From positions 1-64,000 of the forward strand of contig NZ_PVTJ01000011.1 of assembly GCF_003002955.1 (NCBI RefSeq): DNA of 64,000 nucleotides, written 5' to 3'. This DNA comes from Glycomyces artemisiae (GTDB lineage: Bacteria; Actinomycetota; Actinomycetes; Mycobacteriales; Micromonosporaceae). This document shows positions 34,802-43,108 of the stretch, piece after piece. Below the pieces are notes generated by a model. It was not told where the DNA came from, ran no database searches, and saw only the letters and a list, made by a program, of their open reading frames with translations. Positions within the stretch are counted from its first letter, which is position 1. Every line of letters starts with the position of its first letter. A program made the position numbers and the translations under genes.

Positions 34802-35772
34802 GAGCGGGCCTCCCCGGACTCGGCGATCTTCTTGATGCGGTCGCCGAGGACGGTGAACGACAGCACCAGCAGGAACAGGAACGCGCCCGGGAACAGGAAG
34901 TACGCGGGGTCGACGGCGTACCAGGACACGGAGGAGGCGATCATCTGGCCCCACGAGGGGGTCGGCGGGACGACGCCCACGCCGAGGAACGAGAGGCCGG
35001 CCTCGGTGCCGACGTACCCGGGGACCGCGAGCGTGGTCATGACGATGATCGTGGAGGAGAGGTTCGGGAGGATCTCCTTGAAGATGATCTGGGCGCTGGA
35101 GGCGCCCGAGGCCTTCGCGGACTCCACGAACTCGCGCTGCTTCAGGGACATGGTCTGGCCGCGGACGATCCGGGCCAGGTAGGGCCAGCCGAAGAACGAG
35201 ATGACGACGACCAGGAGGGCCTGCCGGTTCTCGGCCGGGAGCGCGGAGAGCACCGCGATCATGAAGATGAGGGCCGGGAAGGCCATCAGGAACTCCATGA
35301 TCCGGGAGATCACCATGTCGGTGCGCCCGCCGAAGTACCCGGCGATGAGGCCGAAGACGACGCCGAGGGTCGAGGTGAGCGCGGTCGCGAGGAGCGCGAT
35401 CGTCATCGACACCCTGGCGCCGTAGACGATCCGCGCGAAGATGTCGCGGCCGTTGCCCGGTTCGACGCCGAACCAGTGGTCGGCCCCGATGCCGCCGCCC
35501 CACCCGAGCGGGAGCCCGCCGAGGTTCGGGTCCACGGCGGACTGGTCGAACTCCAGGGGGCCGTAGCCGGAGAGCAAGACCTGGAGCGGGGCCGTCAGCG
35601 CCATGAGCACGACGACGAGGATGTAGGCGGCGCAGGCGACCGCGGCGCGGTCGCGCATGAAGGCGCGGACGAGGCGGCGCCCTGAGGCGGGCGGCGAGGA
35701 CGACGCGGGGTCGCCCGTCGCCTCGCCGCCCGCTGCGCCTTCAGCTTCGAGTTCGGTCGGAGTGAAGGTCAT
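34798..35772 (-). CDS. Oligopeptide ABC importer permease (DppC/OppC-like)
   Basis: 324-residue permease. After a Pro/Ser-rich cytoplasmic N-terminus of about 35 residues come six membrane segments. The family motif around the extracellular helix is HWFGVEPGNGRDIFARIVYGAR, and the EAA loop is FVESAKASGASSAQIIFKEI. It starts 6 bp after the substrate-binding protein stop. Confidence 0.95.
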   Translation of the reverse strand: MTFTPTELEAEGAAGGEATGDPASSSPPASGRRLVRAFMRDRAAVACAAYILVVVLMALTAPLQVLLSGYGPLEFDQSAVDPNLGGLPLGWGGGIGADHWFGVEPGNGRDIFARIVYGARVSMTIALLATALTSTLGVVFGLIAGYFGGRTDMVISRIMEFLMAFPALIFMIAVLSALPAENRQALLVVVISFFGWPYLARIVRGQTMSLKQREFVESAKASGASSAQIIFKEILPNLSSTIIVMTTLAVPGYVGTEAGLSFLGVGVVPPTPSWGQMIASSVSWYAVDPAYFLFPGAFLFLLVLSFTVLGDRIKKIAESGEARS

Positions 35773-35778
35773 CGGTGA

Positions 35779-37464
35779 TCAGCCCGCGGACGGGTCCTTG
35801 AGCCCGACGATGGTCAGGTCCGTCATGCTCGTGTTCGGGATGTAGTTGGCGATGTTCTCGCCGGGCAGGAACACGCTCGGCTCCTGGAGCAGCGGCACCA
35901 TCGGGGCGAGGGCCATGACCTGCTCGTCGAAGTCGCCCCACGCCTCGTTCGCGGCGTCGAGGTCGGTCATCGCGCGGATCTCGTCGATGCGGGCGTTGAT
36001 CTCCGGGTCGTCGAACAGCCCGATGTTGGTGTTGCCCTTCTCGGTGATGACGCGGCCGTCGACCAGCGGCGGGACCATGGTGGAGGAGCTGGAGGGCCAG
36101 TCGGGGCACCAGCCGGTGATCGCGGCGTCGTGCATCTGCGAGGGCGTGCCGATCGTCTCGTAGTACGTGGACGTGTCGATGACGTTGAGCTGCACGTCCA
36201 CGTTGATCTTCGCGAGCGCCTGCTGGATCGACTCGGCCTGCGCCTGCATGATCGGCTGCGACCGGATGTCGAGGGTGAACGAGAAGCCGTCTTCGAGGCC
36301 GACGGACGCGAGAAGCTCCTGCGCCTTCTCCGGGTCGCCGTTGTTGCCTTCGCTCGGGTACAGGTCGAAGTCCTTGTGGCCGTTCACCGCGTCGGGGATG
36401 ATCGTGGTGGCCGGGAGGGCGAGCTGGTTGCCGCCCGAGGCGGTCTGGAGCGAGGTGCGGTCGATGGCGTAGTTCATCGCCTGGCGCACTTCGAGCTTGT
36501 CGAACGGCGCCTCGGTGGTGTCCATGCCCATGTAGGTGACGCAGTACGCCTCGGCGGTCTCGACGCGGTCGGCGAGGTCCGGGGACTGGAGCCGCGCGAG
36601 GGTCGCGGGCTGGACCTTCCCGGAGATCGCGTTCTGGTCGGCGCCCTGCCCGGCGATGAGCCGCTCGTCGATCGTGGCCCCGTCGAGGCCGATCTCGAAC
36701 TGCCACGCGTCGGGGTAGGCCTTGCGCACGTCGTCGGTGTCCGGGTCCCAGTGCTCGTTGCGCACCAGCTTGATGAGGCTGCCGGGCGTGTACGTCTCCA
36801 GGGTGTACGGGCCGGAGGCGACGATGTCGTTGATGAACTCGTCGCCCGCGCCCGTGCCGACCGGGAACGGCACCGCGTTCGGCTGCGCCAGGACGCTGTC
36901 GAACTCGGGGAACGGCTCGATGAGGTGGAAGACGATGGTCTTCTCGTCGGGGGTCTCGATGCCGGGGTGCTCGCCGGACTGGTACGGGCCCAGGTAGTCC
37001 TCGGGGGCCGCGATCGTGTTCTTCAGCCACGGCGAGCCGATGCCGATCTCGGGGTCCCACGCGCGGGAGATGCCGAAGGCGAGCTCGGTGGAGGTGATCG
37101 GGTCGCCGTTGTCGAACTTCAGACCGTCTTTGAGGGTGTAGGTCCAGGTGAGGCCGTCTTCGGAGGCGGTGCCGAGGCTCTCGGCCATGTCCGGGACGAT
37201 CGCGTTGGGGTCCTCGGCGTCGCCCGCGGCCTGCATGGTGAGGCCGCGGTAGACGAGCCGGTAGAACGCGTTGACGCCGCCGTCCCAGCCGCGGGCCGGG
37301 TCGAGGTAGGAGAAGTCGGCGTTCTGGAGCATGTGGATGGTGCCGCCGGAGACCGGGTCGTCGCCCGCGGTGCCGGAGGCGTCGTTCTGGCCGCCGGAAC
37401 AGCCGGTGAGGAGGAGGGCCGCGGCGAGGAGTGCCGCAGGCGCCCTGGTCAGTTTCTTCAGCAT
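35779..37464 (-). CDS. Peptide ABC importer substrate-binding lipoprotein (SBP_bac_5)
   Basis: 561-residue extracytoplasmic receptor. A lipoprotein signal (MLKKLTRAPAALLAAALLLTGC) puts the anchored cysteine at residue 22. The SBP_bac_5 domain includes YLDPARGWDGGVNAFYRLVY and YALDRTSLQ-like segments. It is the first gene of the eight-gene operon, which ends at the GH127 gene, and should capture Pro/Hyp-rich (glyco)peptides. GAAGGA lies about 8 nt before ATG 37464. The 5' leader is about 100 nt, and the GntR-like repeat lies upstream of it. Confidence 0.95.
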   Translation of the reverse strand: MLKKLTRAPAALLAAALLLTGCSGGQNDASGTAGDDPVSGGTIHMLQNADFSYLDPARGWDGGVNAFYRLVYRGLTMQAAGDAEDPNAIVPDMAESLGTASEDGLTWTYTLKDGLKFDNGDPITSTELAFGISRAWDPEIGIGSPWLKNTIAAPEDYLGPYQSGEHPGIETPDEKTIVFHLIEPFPEFDSVLAQPNAVPFPVGTGAGDEFINDIVASGPYTLETYTPGSLIKLVRNEHWDPDTDDVRKAYPDAWQFEIGLDGATIDERLIAGQGADQNAISGKVQPATLARLQSPDLADRVETAEAYCVTYMGMDTTEAPFDKLEVRQAMNYAIDRTSLQTASGGNQLALPATTIIPDAVNGHKDFDLYPSEGNNGDPEKAQELLASVGLEDGFSFTLDIRSQPIMQAQAESIQQALAKINVDVQLNVIDTSTYYETIGTPSQMHDAAITGWCPDWPSSSSTMVPPLVDGRVITEKGNTNIGLFDDPEINARIDEIRAMTDLDAANEAWGDFDEQVMALAPMVPLLQEPSVFLPGENIANYIPNTSMTDLTIVGLKDPSAG

Positions 37465-37566
37465 GAGGGAAGTCCTTCATTCGTGCGCCGAGCGACGGGC
37501 CGCAGACCCGGGGGGCGGGCGTTCACGGAACCGTCTGGCCGAGGCCGCCGTGGCGTCGGTTCGCAG

Positions 37567-37590
37567 TAACATATCACATATCACATACCA
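37567..37590. promoter_or_regulatory. Probable GntR operator repeats before the peptide/glycan operon
   Basis: On the minus strand TATGTGA occurs twice in tandem followed by TATGTT, giving two overlapping copies of a motif close to the 25936-25950 palindrome (11 of 13 core bases). TATGTT (37573-37568) may also be the -10 of the transporter operon. It lies in the 277-bp gap between the transporter operon and the divergent alpha-galactosidase, so it could control both. Confidence 0.5.
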
Positions 37591-37741
37591 CTGACTTGGG
37601 CTCGGCACTCGCCTCCGAGCAGGTCGAACGGGAACCCCCTCGCGTTCGCTGTGCTTTTGAAGACCCAGGCAGCTACGGTTGGGCGCCGATGGCAAGCGCT
37701 ACTCCGCCTTGTTCTGGACCCCACTGTTCCGAAGGAGCACC

Positions 37742-39871
37742 GTGAACACACCGACCCTCCTGCGCCGCGACGGCGTGGCCCTCGTCCTGGCCGCCGCGGA
37801 GGCGGGCCTGCCGCCCGTGCTGCACTGGGGCCGCGACCTCGGGCCGCTCGACGCGGCCGACCTCGCCGCCCTCGACGCCGCGACCGGCCGCCAGACCCGG
37901 CCCGGGACCCTCGACGCCGCCTGGCGGGTGCCGCTCGTGCCGCAGGAATCGGACGGCTGGGCCGGGCGCCCGGCCCTCCTCGCCACCCGCGACGGCCGTC
38001 CGCTGTTCCCCCGCTGGGACGCGACGGTGGAGCGCACCGGGGACGCGGCGGTCGCGATCACCGCGGTCGACGTGGACGCGGGGCTGACGCTGCGGACCCG
38101 CTTGGAGATAGGCGCGGGCGGGCTCGTGCTCCTCGACCACGAGGTGACGAACGACGGCGCGGGCGAGGTGGAGGTGGCGTGGCTCGAAGCCGTGCTGCCC
38201 GTGGCGAAGTCGGCCGACCACCTGACCGCGTTCTCGGGCCGGTGGGCCCGGGAGAAGGCCCCGCTGACCACCGAGATGCCGCGCGGCGCCACGGTCCGGG
38301 AGTCGCGCCGCGGGCGCGGCGGGCACGACGCGCCATGGGTGACGTTCGCGTCGGCGGGCCTGCCGCGCAACCGGACCGGCGAGGTCTGGGCCGTGCACCT
38401 CGGTTGGAGCGCCGACGTGCGCCACCGCACCGACCGGCTCACCGAGCACGGCACCGCCCTCGGTGCCGGGGAACTCGTGCGGCCCGGCGAGATCCGGCTC
38501 GCGCAGGGCGGGTCGTACCGGACGCCGACCGCGTACTTCTCCTACGCGGACAACGGGCTCGACGGCGTCGCCGACCGGTTCCACACCTGGATGCGCGCGC
38601 GGCCGCAGCACCCGAGGACCGCGCGCCCGCTCGTGCTCAACACCTGGGAGGCGGTCTACTTCGACCACGACCAGGCCCGCCTGGAGCGGCTCGCGCGCCG
38701 CGCCGCCGAGGTCGGCGTGGAGCGGTTCGTGCTCGACGACGGCTGGTTCCATCTGCGCCGCAACGACAGGGCCGGGCTCGGCGACTGGGTCGTGGACCCG
38801 GCGGCGTGGCCCGAGGGCCTCGAACCGCTCGCGGAGCTGGTGCGCTCGCTCGGCATGCAGTTCGGCCTCTGGTTCGAGCCGGAGATGGTGAACCTCGACT
38901 CCGATGTCGCACGCGCGCACCCGGAGTGGATCCTCGCCAACCCGGCGTCGGTGCCCGCGCCGGAGGGCCTGTCGTGGCGGACCCAGTACGTGCTGGACCT
39001 GGCGAACCCGGACGTCTTCGAGCACCTCCGCTCGCAGATGTCCGCACTGGTCGAACGGCTCGGCATCGCGTTCATCAAGTGGGACCACAACCGCGACCTC
39101 GTGGAGCCGCTGCACGAGGGCGCGCCCGGGACGCACCTCCAGACGCTCGCGGCGTACCGGCTCATCGACCGGCTCAAGGCCGACCACCCGGGCCTGGAGA
39201 TCGAGTCGTGCTCCTCCGGCGGGGCCCGCACCGACCTGGGCATCCTCCAGCGCACCGACCGCGTGTGGGCCTCGGACTCGAACGACCCGGTCGAGCGCCA
39301 GGACATCCAGCGCTGGACCGAGCTCGTGCTCCCGCCGGAGATGATCGGCGCCCACGTCGGCCCCTCCCCCGCGCACTCGTCGGGCCGGGCCACGTCGCTG
39401 CCGTACCGGATCGCGACCTCGCTCCAGGGCTCGGCCGGCTTCGAGTGGGACCTCCTGTCCTGCACCGAGGAGGAGACCGCCCGCATCACCGAGTTCGCCG
39501 CGCTCTACAAGGAGCTGCGCGGCCTCCTCCACACCGGCTCGGTGGTCCACCCCGACACCCTCGACCCGGCGCTCCGGGTGCGCGGCGTCGTGGCGGCCGA
39601 CAAGTCGGAGGCGGTCTTCACCGTCGCCACCGTCGCCTCACTTGAGGAGGCGCTGCCCGAGCGGCTGCGCCTCGACGGCCTCGATCCCGCGCGGCGCTAC
39701 AAGGTCGACGTGCGCAGCGAGATCGGCGAGGCGAAGTGGGGCTGGACCACCCCGCCGTGGCTCGCCGGCGAGCCCCTGACGGTGCCCGGCTCGGTCCTCA
39801 CCGGCATCGGGCTCCAGCTCCCGGGCCTGTGGCCCGTGCAGGCGTTCCTGATCCACCTGACCGCGGTCTAG
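37742..39871 (+). CDS. GH36 alpha-galactosidase
   Basis: Retaining alpha-galactosidase of 709 residues. It has an N-terminal beta-supersandwich domain (about 1-290), a TIM barrel beginning LVLNTWEAVYFDHDQARL, and FVLDDGWFHLRRND. The nucleophile is Asp448 in IKWDHNRD and the acid/base Asp512 in VWASDSNDPVER. There is no signal peptide, so it is cytoplasmic. It starts with GTG 37742 behind AAGGAG; a longer frame to 37679 is not supported. It is divergent from the peptide operon, and alpha-galactose on serine is a known extensin decoration. The stop shares a CTAG with the convergent TetR gene. Confidence 0.94.
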   Translation: MNTPTLLRRDGVALVLAAAEAGLPPVLHWGRDLGPLDAADLAALDAATGRQTRPGTLDAAWRVPLVPQESDGWAGRPALLATRDGRPLFPRWDATVERTGDAAVAITAVDVDAGLTLRTRLEIGAGGLVLLDHEVTNDGAGEVEVAWLEAVLPVAKSADHLTAFSGRWAREKAPLTTEMPRGATVRESRRGRGGHDAPWVTFASAGLPRNRTGEVWAVHLGWSADVRHRTDRLTEHGTALGAGELVRPGEIRLAQGGSYRTPTAYFSYADNGLDGVADRFHTWMRARPQHPRTARPLVLNTWEAVYFDHDQARLERLARRAAEVGVERFVLDDGWFHLRRNDRAGLGDWVVDPAAWPEGLEPLAELVRSLGMQFGLWFEPEMVNLDSDVARAHPEWILANPASVPAPEGLSWRTQYVLDLANPDVFEHLRSQMSALVERLGIAFIKWDHNRDLVEPLHEGAPGTHLQTLAAYRLIDRLKADHPGLEIESCSSGGARTDLGILQRTDRVWASDSNDPVERQDIQRWTELVLPPEMIGAHVGPSPAHSSGRATSLPYRIATSLQGSAGFEWDLLSCTEEETARITEFAALYKELRGLLHTGSVVHPDTLDPALRVRGVVAADKSEAVFTVATVASLEEALPERLRLDGLDPARRYKVDVRSEIGEAKWGWTTPPWLAGEPLTVPGSVLTGIGLQLPGLWPVQAFLIHLTAV

Positions 39872-40479
39872 ACGACGTAGGCGCCCGAGCGGGCGGCGGC
39901 CGCGGTGGCGGCCGCCGCCCGCTTCGCCGTGTCCGGGTCGAGCGGGTCGCCGGAGACGAGGAAGCGGTAGTAGAGGGGCGCGGAGAGGGCGCGGATCACC
40001 TCGGCGGGGTCGGTGGCGGCGGGGACGTCGCCGCGGGCGGCGGCCGTGGTGACACACGGGGACCACTCGTCGATGCGGACGCGGTAGAAGCGGTGCAGGG
40101 CGGCGGCGGCCTCGGGGTCGGAGGCCGCGGCGGCGATGAGGGCCTTGAAGAGCGGGCCCTGCCGGGCGTCGGTGAGCGTGTCGAGGATGAGGTCCGCGAG
40201 CGCGGCCAGGTCGCCGTCGAGGGTGCCGGTGTCGGCGCGGGGCTGGGAGGACTCGGCCATCTCGGCGAGCATGTCGGCGACGAGGCCGTGGACGGTGCCC
40301 CAGCGGCGGTAGACGGTGGTCTTGCCGACGTCGGCGCGGCGGGCCACCTCGGCGAGGTCGATGCCGCCGATCCCTTTGTCGGCCAAGGCGTCTCCGGCCG
40401 CGCGGAGCACCGCTTCGCGGACGCGGGCGGTGCGGCCGCCGGGCCGGGCGGTGCCGGGGGCGCCAGTGGCCTGATTCAT
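39868..40479 (-). CDS. TetR family transcriptional regulator
   Basis: 203-residue repressor: helix-turn-helix IDLAEVARRADVGKTTVYRRWGT, and a C-terminal domain with YRVRIDEWSPCVTTAAARGDVP as in TetR_C_11. It is divergent from an aldo-keto reductase, with two similar operator-like sites between them, so it probably represses both. GGAG precedes ATG 40479. Confidence 0.92.
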   Translation of the reverse strand: MNQATGAPGTARPGGRTARVREAVLRAAGDALADKGIGGIDLAEVARRADVGKTTVYRRWGTVHGLVADMLAEMAESSQPRADTGTLDGDLAALADLILDTLTDARQGPLFKALIAAAASDPEAAAALHRFYRVRIDEWSPCVTTAAARGDVPAATDPAEVIRALSAPLYYRFLVSGDPLDPDTAKRAAAATAAAARSGAYVV

Positions 40480-40480
40480 A

Positions 40481-40554
40481 ACGGGACTCCAGTTGCGTTA
40501 AGTGCGGTTGCTGAGCTAGCTTAGACCTCACGTTAACGGAACTGTAGTTCCTTT
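40481..40554. promoter_or_regulatory. Twin TetR operators between regulator and reductase
   Basis: Two 19-bp sites agree at 13 positions: ACGGGACTCCAGTTGCGTT (40481-40499) and ACGGAACTGTAGTTCCTTT (40536-40554). The second holds the perfect palindrome GGAACT-GT-AGTTCC (40538-40551). One lies close to each gene start. Confidence 0.6.
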
Positions 40555-40568
40555 AGAAGGGATTCGCC

Positions 40569-41603
40569 ATGGAACACCGCCGCCTCGGCCGCTCCGGCCT
40601 CCACGTGCCCGCCCTGTCCTTCGGCGCCGGGACCTTCGGCGGCTCCGGGCCGCTGTTCGGCGCCTGGGGCGACACCGGGGTCGCGCAGGCCCGCCGCATG
40701 GTCGACATCGCGTTGGACGCGGGGATGGCCATGTTCGACACCGCCGACGTCTACTCGGACGGCGCATCGGAGGAGGTCCTCGGCGCGGCCCTCAAGGGCC
40801 GCAGGGACAGAGCGCTCATCTCCACGAAGGCCGGACTACCTATCGGTGAGGGCGCCAACGAGGCCGGGGCGTCCCGGGTCCACCTGACGCGGGCCGTCGA
40901 GGCCGCGCTGCGGCGCCTCGACACCGACTACATCGACCTGTTCCAGCTGCACGCATTCGACGCCCGCACCCCGGTGGAGGAGACCCTCGCGGTCCTCGAC
41001 GACCTCGTGCGGGACGGGAAGATCCGGTATGTCGGCGCCTCGAACTACGCCGGATGGCAGCTCATGAAGACCCTCGACGCCGCCGACCGGGACCGGCGGC
41101 CCCGCTTTGCGGCGCACCAGGTCTACTACTCGCTCGTCGGCCGCGACTACGAGTGGGAGCTCATGCCGCTGGGCCTGGACCAGGGCGTCGGGGCGCTCGT
41201 GTGGAGCCCGCTCGGTTGGGGGCGGCTCACCGGGAGGATCAGGCGCGGGCAGCCCGTGCCCGAGGGCAGCCGCCTGCATCAGACCGCGCAGTTCGGGCCG
41301 CCCGTGGAGGACGCGCACCTCTACGGCATCGTCGACGTGCTCGACGAGATCAGCGCCGAGACCGGGAAGACGGTGCCGCAGATCGCGATCAACTGGCTCC
41401 TGCGCCGCCCCACCGTCGCGTCGGTGATCGTCGGCGCCCGCGACGAGGAGCAGCTGCGGCAGAACCTCGGCGCGGTCGGGTGGGAGCTCGACGCCGGGCA
41501 GGTCGCCCGGCTCGACGAGGCCAGCGCGAAGACCGCCCCATACCCGTACTACCCGTACGAGCGCCAGGAGGGCTTCGCGCGGCTGAACCCGCCCGTGGTG
41601 TGA
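40569..41603 (+). CDS. Aldo/keto reductase
   Basis: NADPH-dependent (beta/alpha)8 oxidoreductase of 344 residues. The catalytic tetrad is Asp57 and Tyr62 (FDTADVYSDG), Lys87 (ISTKAG) and His128 (LFQLHAFD). The cofactor end is SVIVGARDEEQLRQNLGA. AGAAGGG precedes the ATG. It is controlled by the divergent TetR protein; such pairs often detoxify carbonyls. It shows no link to the hydroxyproline locus next door. Confidence 0.94.
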   Translation: MEHRRLGRSGLHVPALSFGAGTFGGSGPLFGAWGDTGVAQARRMVDIALDAGMAMFDTADVYSDGASEEVLGAALKGRRDRALISTKAGLPIGEGANEAGASRVHLTRAVEAALRRLDTDYIDLFQLHAFDARTPVEETLAVLDDLVRDGKIRYVGASNYAGWQLMKTLDAADRDRRPRFAAHQVYYSLVGRDYEWELMPLGLDQGVGALVWSPLGWGRLTGRIRRGQPVPEGSRLHQTAQFGPPVEDAHLYGIVDVLDEISAETGKTVPQIAINWLLRRPTVASVIVGARDEEQLRQNLGAVGWELDAGQVARLDEASAKTAPYPYYPYERQEGFARLNPPVV

Positions 41604-41604
41604 G

Positions 41605-41643
41605 CGGCAGGGGCCCGGTCCCCATTGGACCGGGCCCCTGCCG
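41605..41643. terminator. Bidirectional terminator
   Basis: A 17-bp perfect stem with a 5-nt loop lies between the aldo-keto reductase stop and the convergent cellulase stop. No U-tract. Confidence 0.75.
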
Positions 41644-41644
41644 G

Positions 41645-43024
41645 CTACGGGAGGTTCGCGATCACGAAGGGCGCGTGGCCGTGCAGGTAGTCGTCCCAGC
41701 CTCCAGTGAGGGGGGCGCCGGAGGACAGCAGGTTGGTGGAGTCGGGGCCGACGTCCAGTTTCCATGCGGTCCAGGAGATCTTGTTCGCGGACATCCAGTC
41801 GACCCAGCGCTGCGCCTCGTCGAGGCAGACGCGGCCGTCGAGGCCGCCGTCGGCGGCGCTGGCGCCCCATTCGGTGACGAACAGGGCCAGGCCCGCGTCG
41901 ATCGCGGCGTCGGCCTTGTCGCGGTTCCACTGGGCGTGCGTGCACGAGTAGAAGTGGAGCGTGTACATGAGGTTGGCGCCCGACACCGGGCTCTGGGCGG
42001 CGACGTCGACGTCCTGCGACCAGGTCGGGGTGCCGAGCACGATGAGGTTGTCGGGGTCCTGCGCGCGGATCGCGGCGACGACGGCCTCGTGGTACGGCTT
42101 GACCGTGCCGGTCCAGGAGACCTGCTCGGGCTCGTTGTAGGGCTCCCAGATGATGTTCGGGAGGTGCCCGTAGCGGTCGGCGAGGTCGGCGAAGAACGCG
42201 ACGGCCTCGGCCTGGTGCTGGTGCGCCTGGTGCGCGTGGAAGTCGACGATCACGTAGACGCCGGCCTCGGCGGCGTTCTGGATGACCTTCTCCACTTCGG
42301 TCTTCCAGCCCTGCGGGTCGTCGAGGTACGCGCCTTCGGGCTCGACGCCCATGGCGACGCGGAAGACCTCGATGTTCCAGTTGTCGCGCATCCACTCCAG
42401 GGCCTGGAGGTTCTGGGCGTACGGCTGGGTCTGCCAGTGGAGCCACATGCTGGAGACGCCGCGGAGCTGGATCTGCGCGCCGCTCTCGTCGCACATGCCC
42501 GCACCGCAGACGTGGAGCTCGCCGTGCTCCTCGACGGGGGTGCCCGCGGGGGCCGGGTCGGTCGGTTCGGGGTCGGTGGGCTCGGGTTCGGTGGTCTGCT
42601 CGCCGCTGCCGTCGCCGCAGGCGACGCCGTCGACCTTCACGTTGCTGATCTCGCCTGAGCCGCCGCTGGCGGTGAAGCCGAAGACCTCCCGGGTCTGCCC
42701 CGCGGCGATCGCGCCGTTCCATCCCGCGTCGGAAGCGGTGAAGTGCCTGCCGCTCAGGGATTGGCCGGAGACGTTCCAGGCGCTGATGCCGGAGACAGCG
42801 CCGGTGAAGTCCCATTCCACGGTCCAGCCGTCGAGCGCTTCGCCCGCGGTGATGCTCACGTTGGCCTGGAAGCCCGTGCCCCAGTCGTTGACGATGTCGT
42901 ATTCGACGTCGCATCCCGCTGCGGCGCTGGCGTTCTGGGCGGCCGCTACGGTGAGCGCGCTCGCGCTCAGTGCGGCGGTGACCGCGGCGAGGATCGCCGC
43001 CGTCCGTCGTCTTCGCGTCTTCAT
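41645..43024 (-). CDS. Secreted CBM2-GH5 endoglucanase
   Basis: 459-residue secreted cellulase. Layout: signal peptide (about 1-36, ending SAAA), CBM2 cellulose-binding domain (Cys38-Cys136, with surface Trp residues), an acidic linker (EPEPTDPEPTDP), and a GH5 (subfamily 2-like) barrel. The acid/base is Glu298 in WEPYNEPE and the nucleophile Glu385 in FVTEWGAS. ATG 43024 has AAGGA upstream; an upstream in-frame extension would precede the signal peptide and is rejected. A CebR-like box lies 25-45 bp upstream, suggesting control by cellobiose. Confidence 0.95.
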   Translation of the reverse strand: MKTRRRRTAAILAAVTAALSASALTVAAAQNASAAAGCDVEYDIVNDWGTGFQANVSITAGEALDGWTVEWDFTGAVSGISAWNVSGQSLSGRHFTASDAGWNGAIAAGQTREVFGFTASGGSGEISNVKVDGVACGDGSGEQTTEPEPTDPEPTDPAPAGTPVEEHGELHVCGAGMCDESGAQIQLRGVSSMWLHWQTQPYAQNLQALEWMRDNWNIEVFRVAMGVEPEGAYLDDPQGWKTEVEKVIQNAAEAGVYVIVDFHAHQAHQHQAEAVAFFADLADRYGHLPNIIWEPYNEPEQVSWTGTVKPYHEAVVAAIRAQDPDNLIVLGTPTWSQDVDVAAQSPVSGANLMYTLHFYSCTHAQWNRDKADAAIDAGLALFVTEWGASAADGGLDGRVCLDEAQRWVDWMSANKISWTAWKLDVGPDSTNLLSSGAPLTGGWDDYLHGHAPFVIANLP

Positions 43025-43049
43025 ATGCCGGTCCTTGGGTTCGAGGAGC

Positions 43050-43070
43050 GGGAGCGCGGTAGCGCTCCCA
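43050..43070. promoter_or_regulatory. CebR-like operator of the cellulase gene
   Basis: CGGTAGCGCTCCCA (43057-43070) matches 12 of 14 positions of the actinomycete CebR box TGGGAGCGCTCCCA. It is also part of a wider inverted repeat GGGAGCGC-GGTA-GCGCTCCC (43050-43069). It lies in the 5' region of the GH5 gene, where a cellobiose-responsive LacI repressor would act. Confidence 0.6.
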
Positions 43071-43108
43071 ATAAGCATATTGAAGTTTGCCAATCTATTA
43101 CCGCGGCG

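Noticed and set aside
37673..39550. Long minus-strand frame opposite the GH36 gene
   Set aside because: It has Arg/Val/Glu-rich low complexity without motifs; the plus strand carries a full GH36 catalytic domain.
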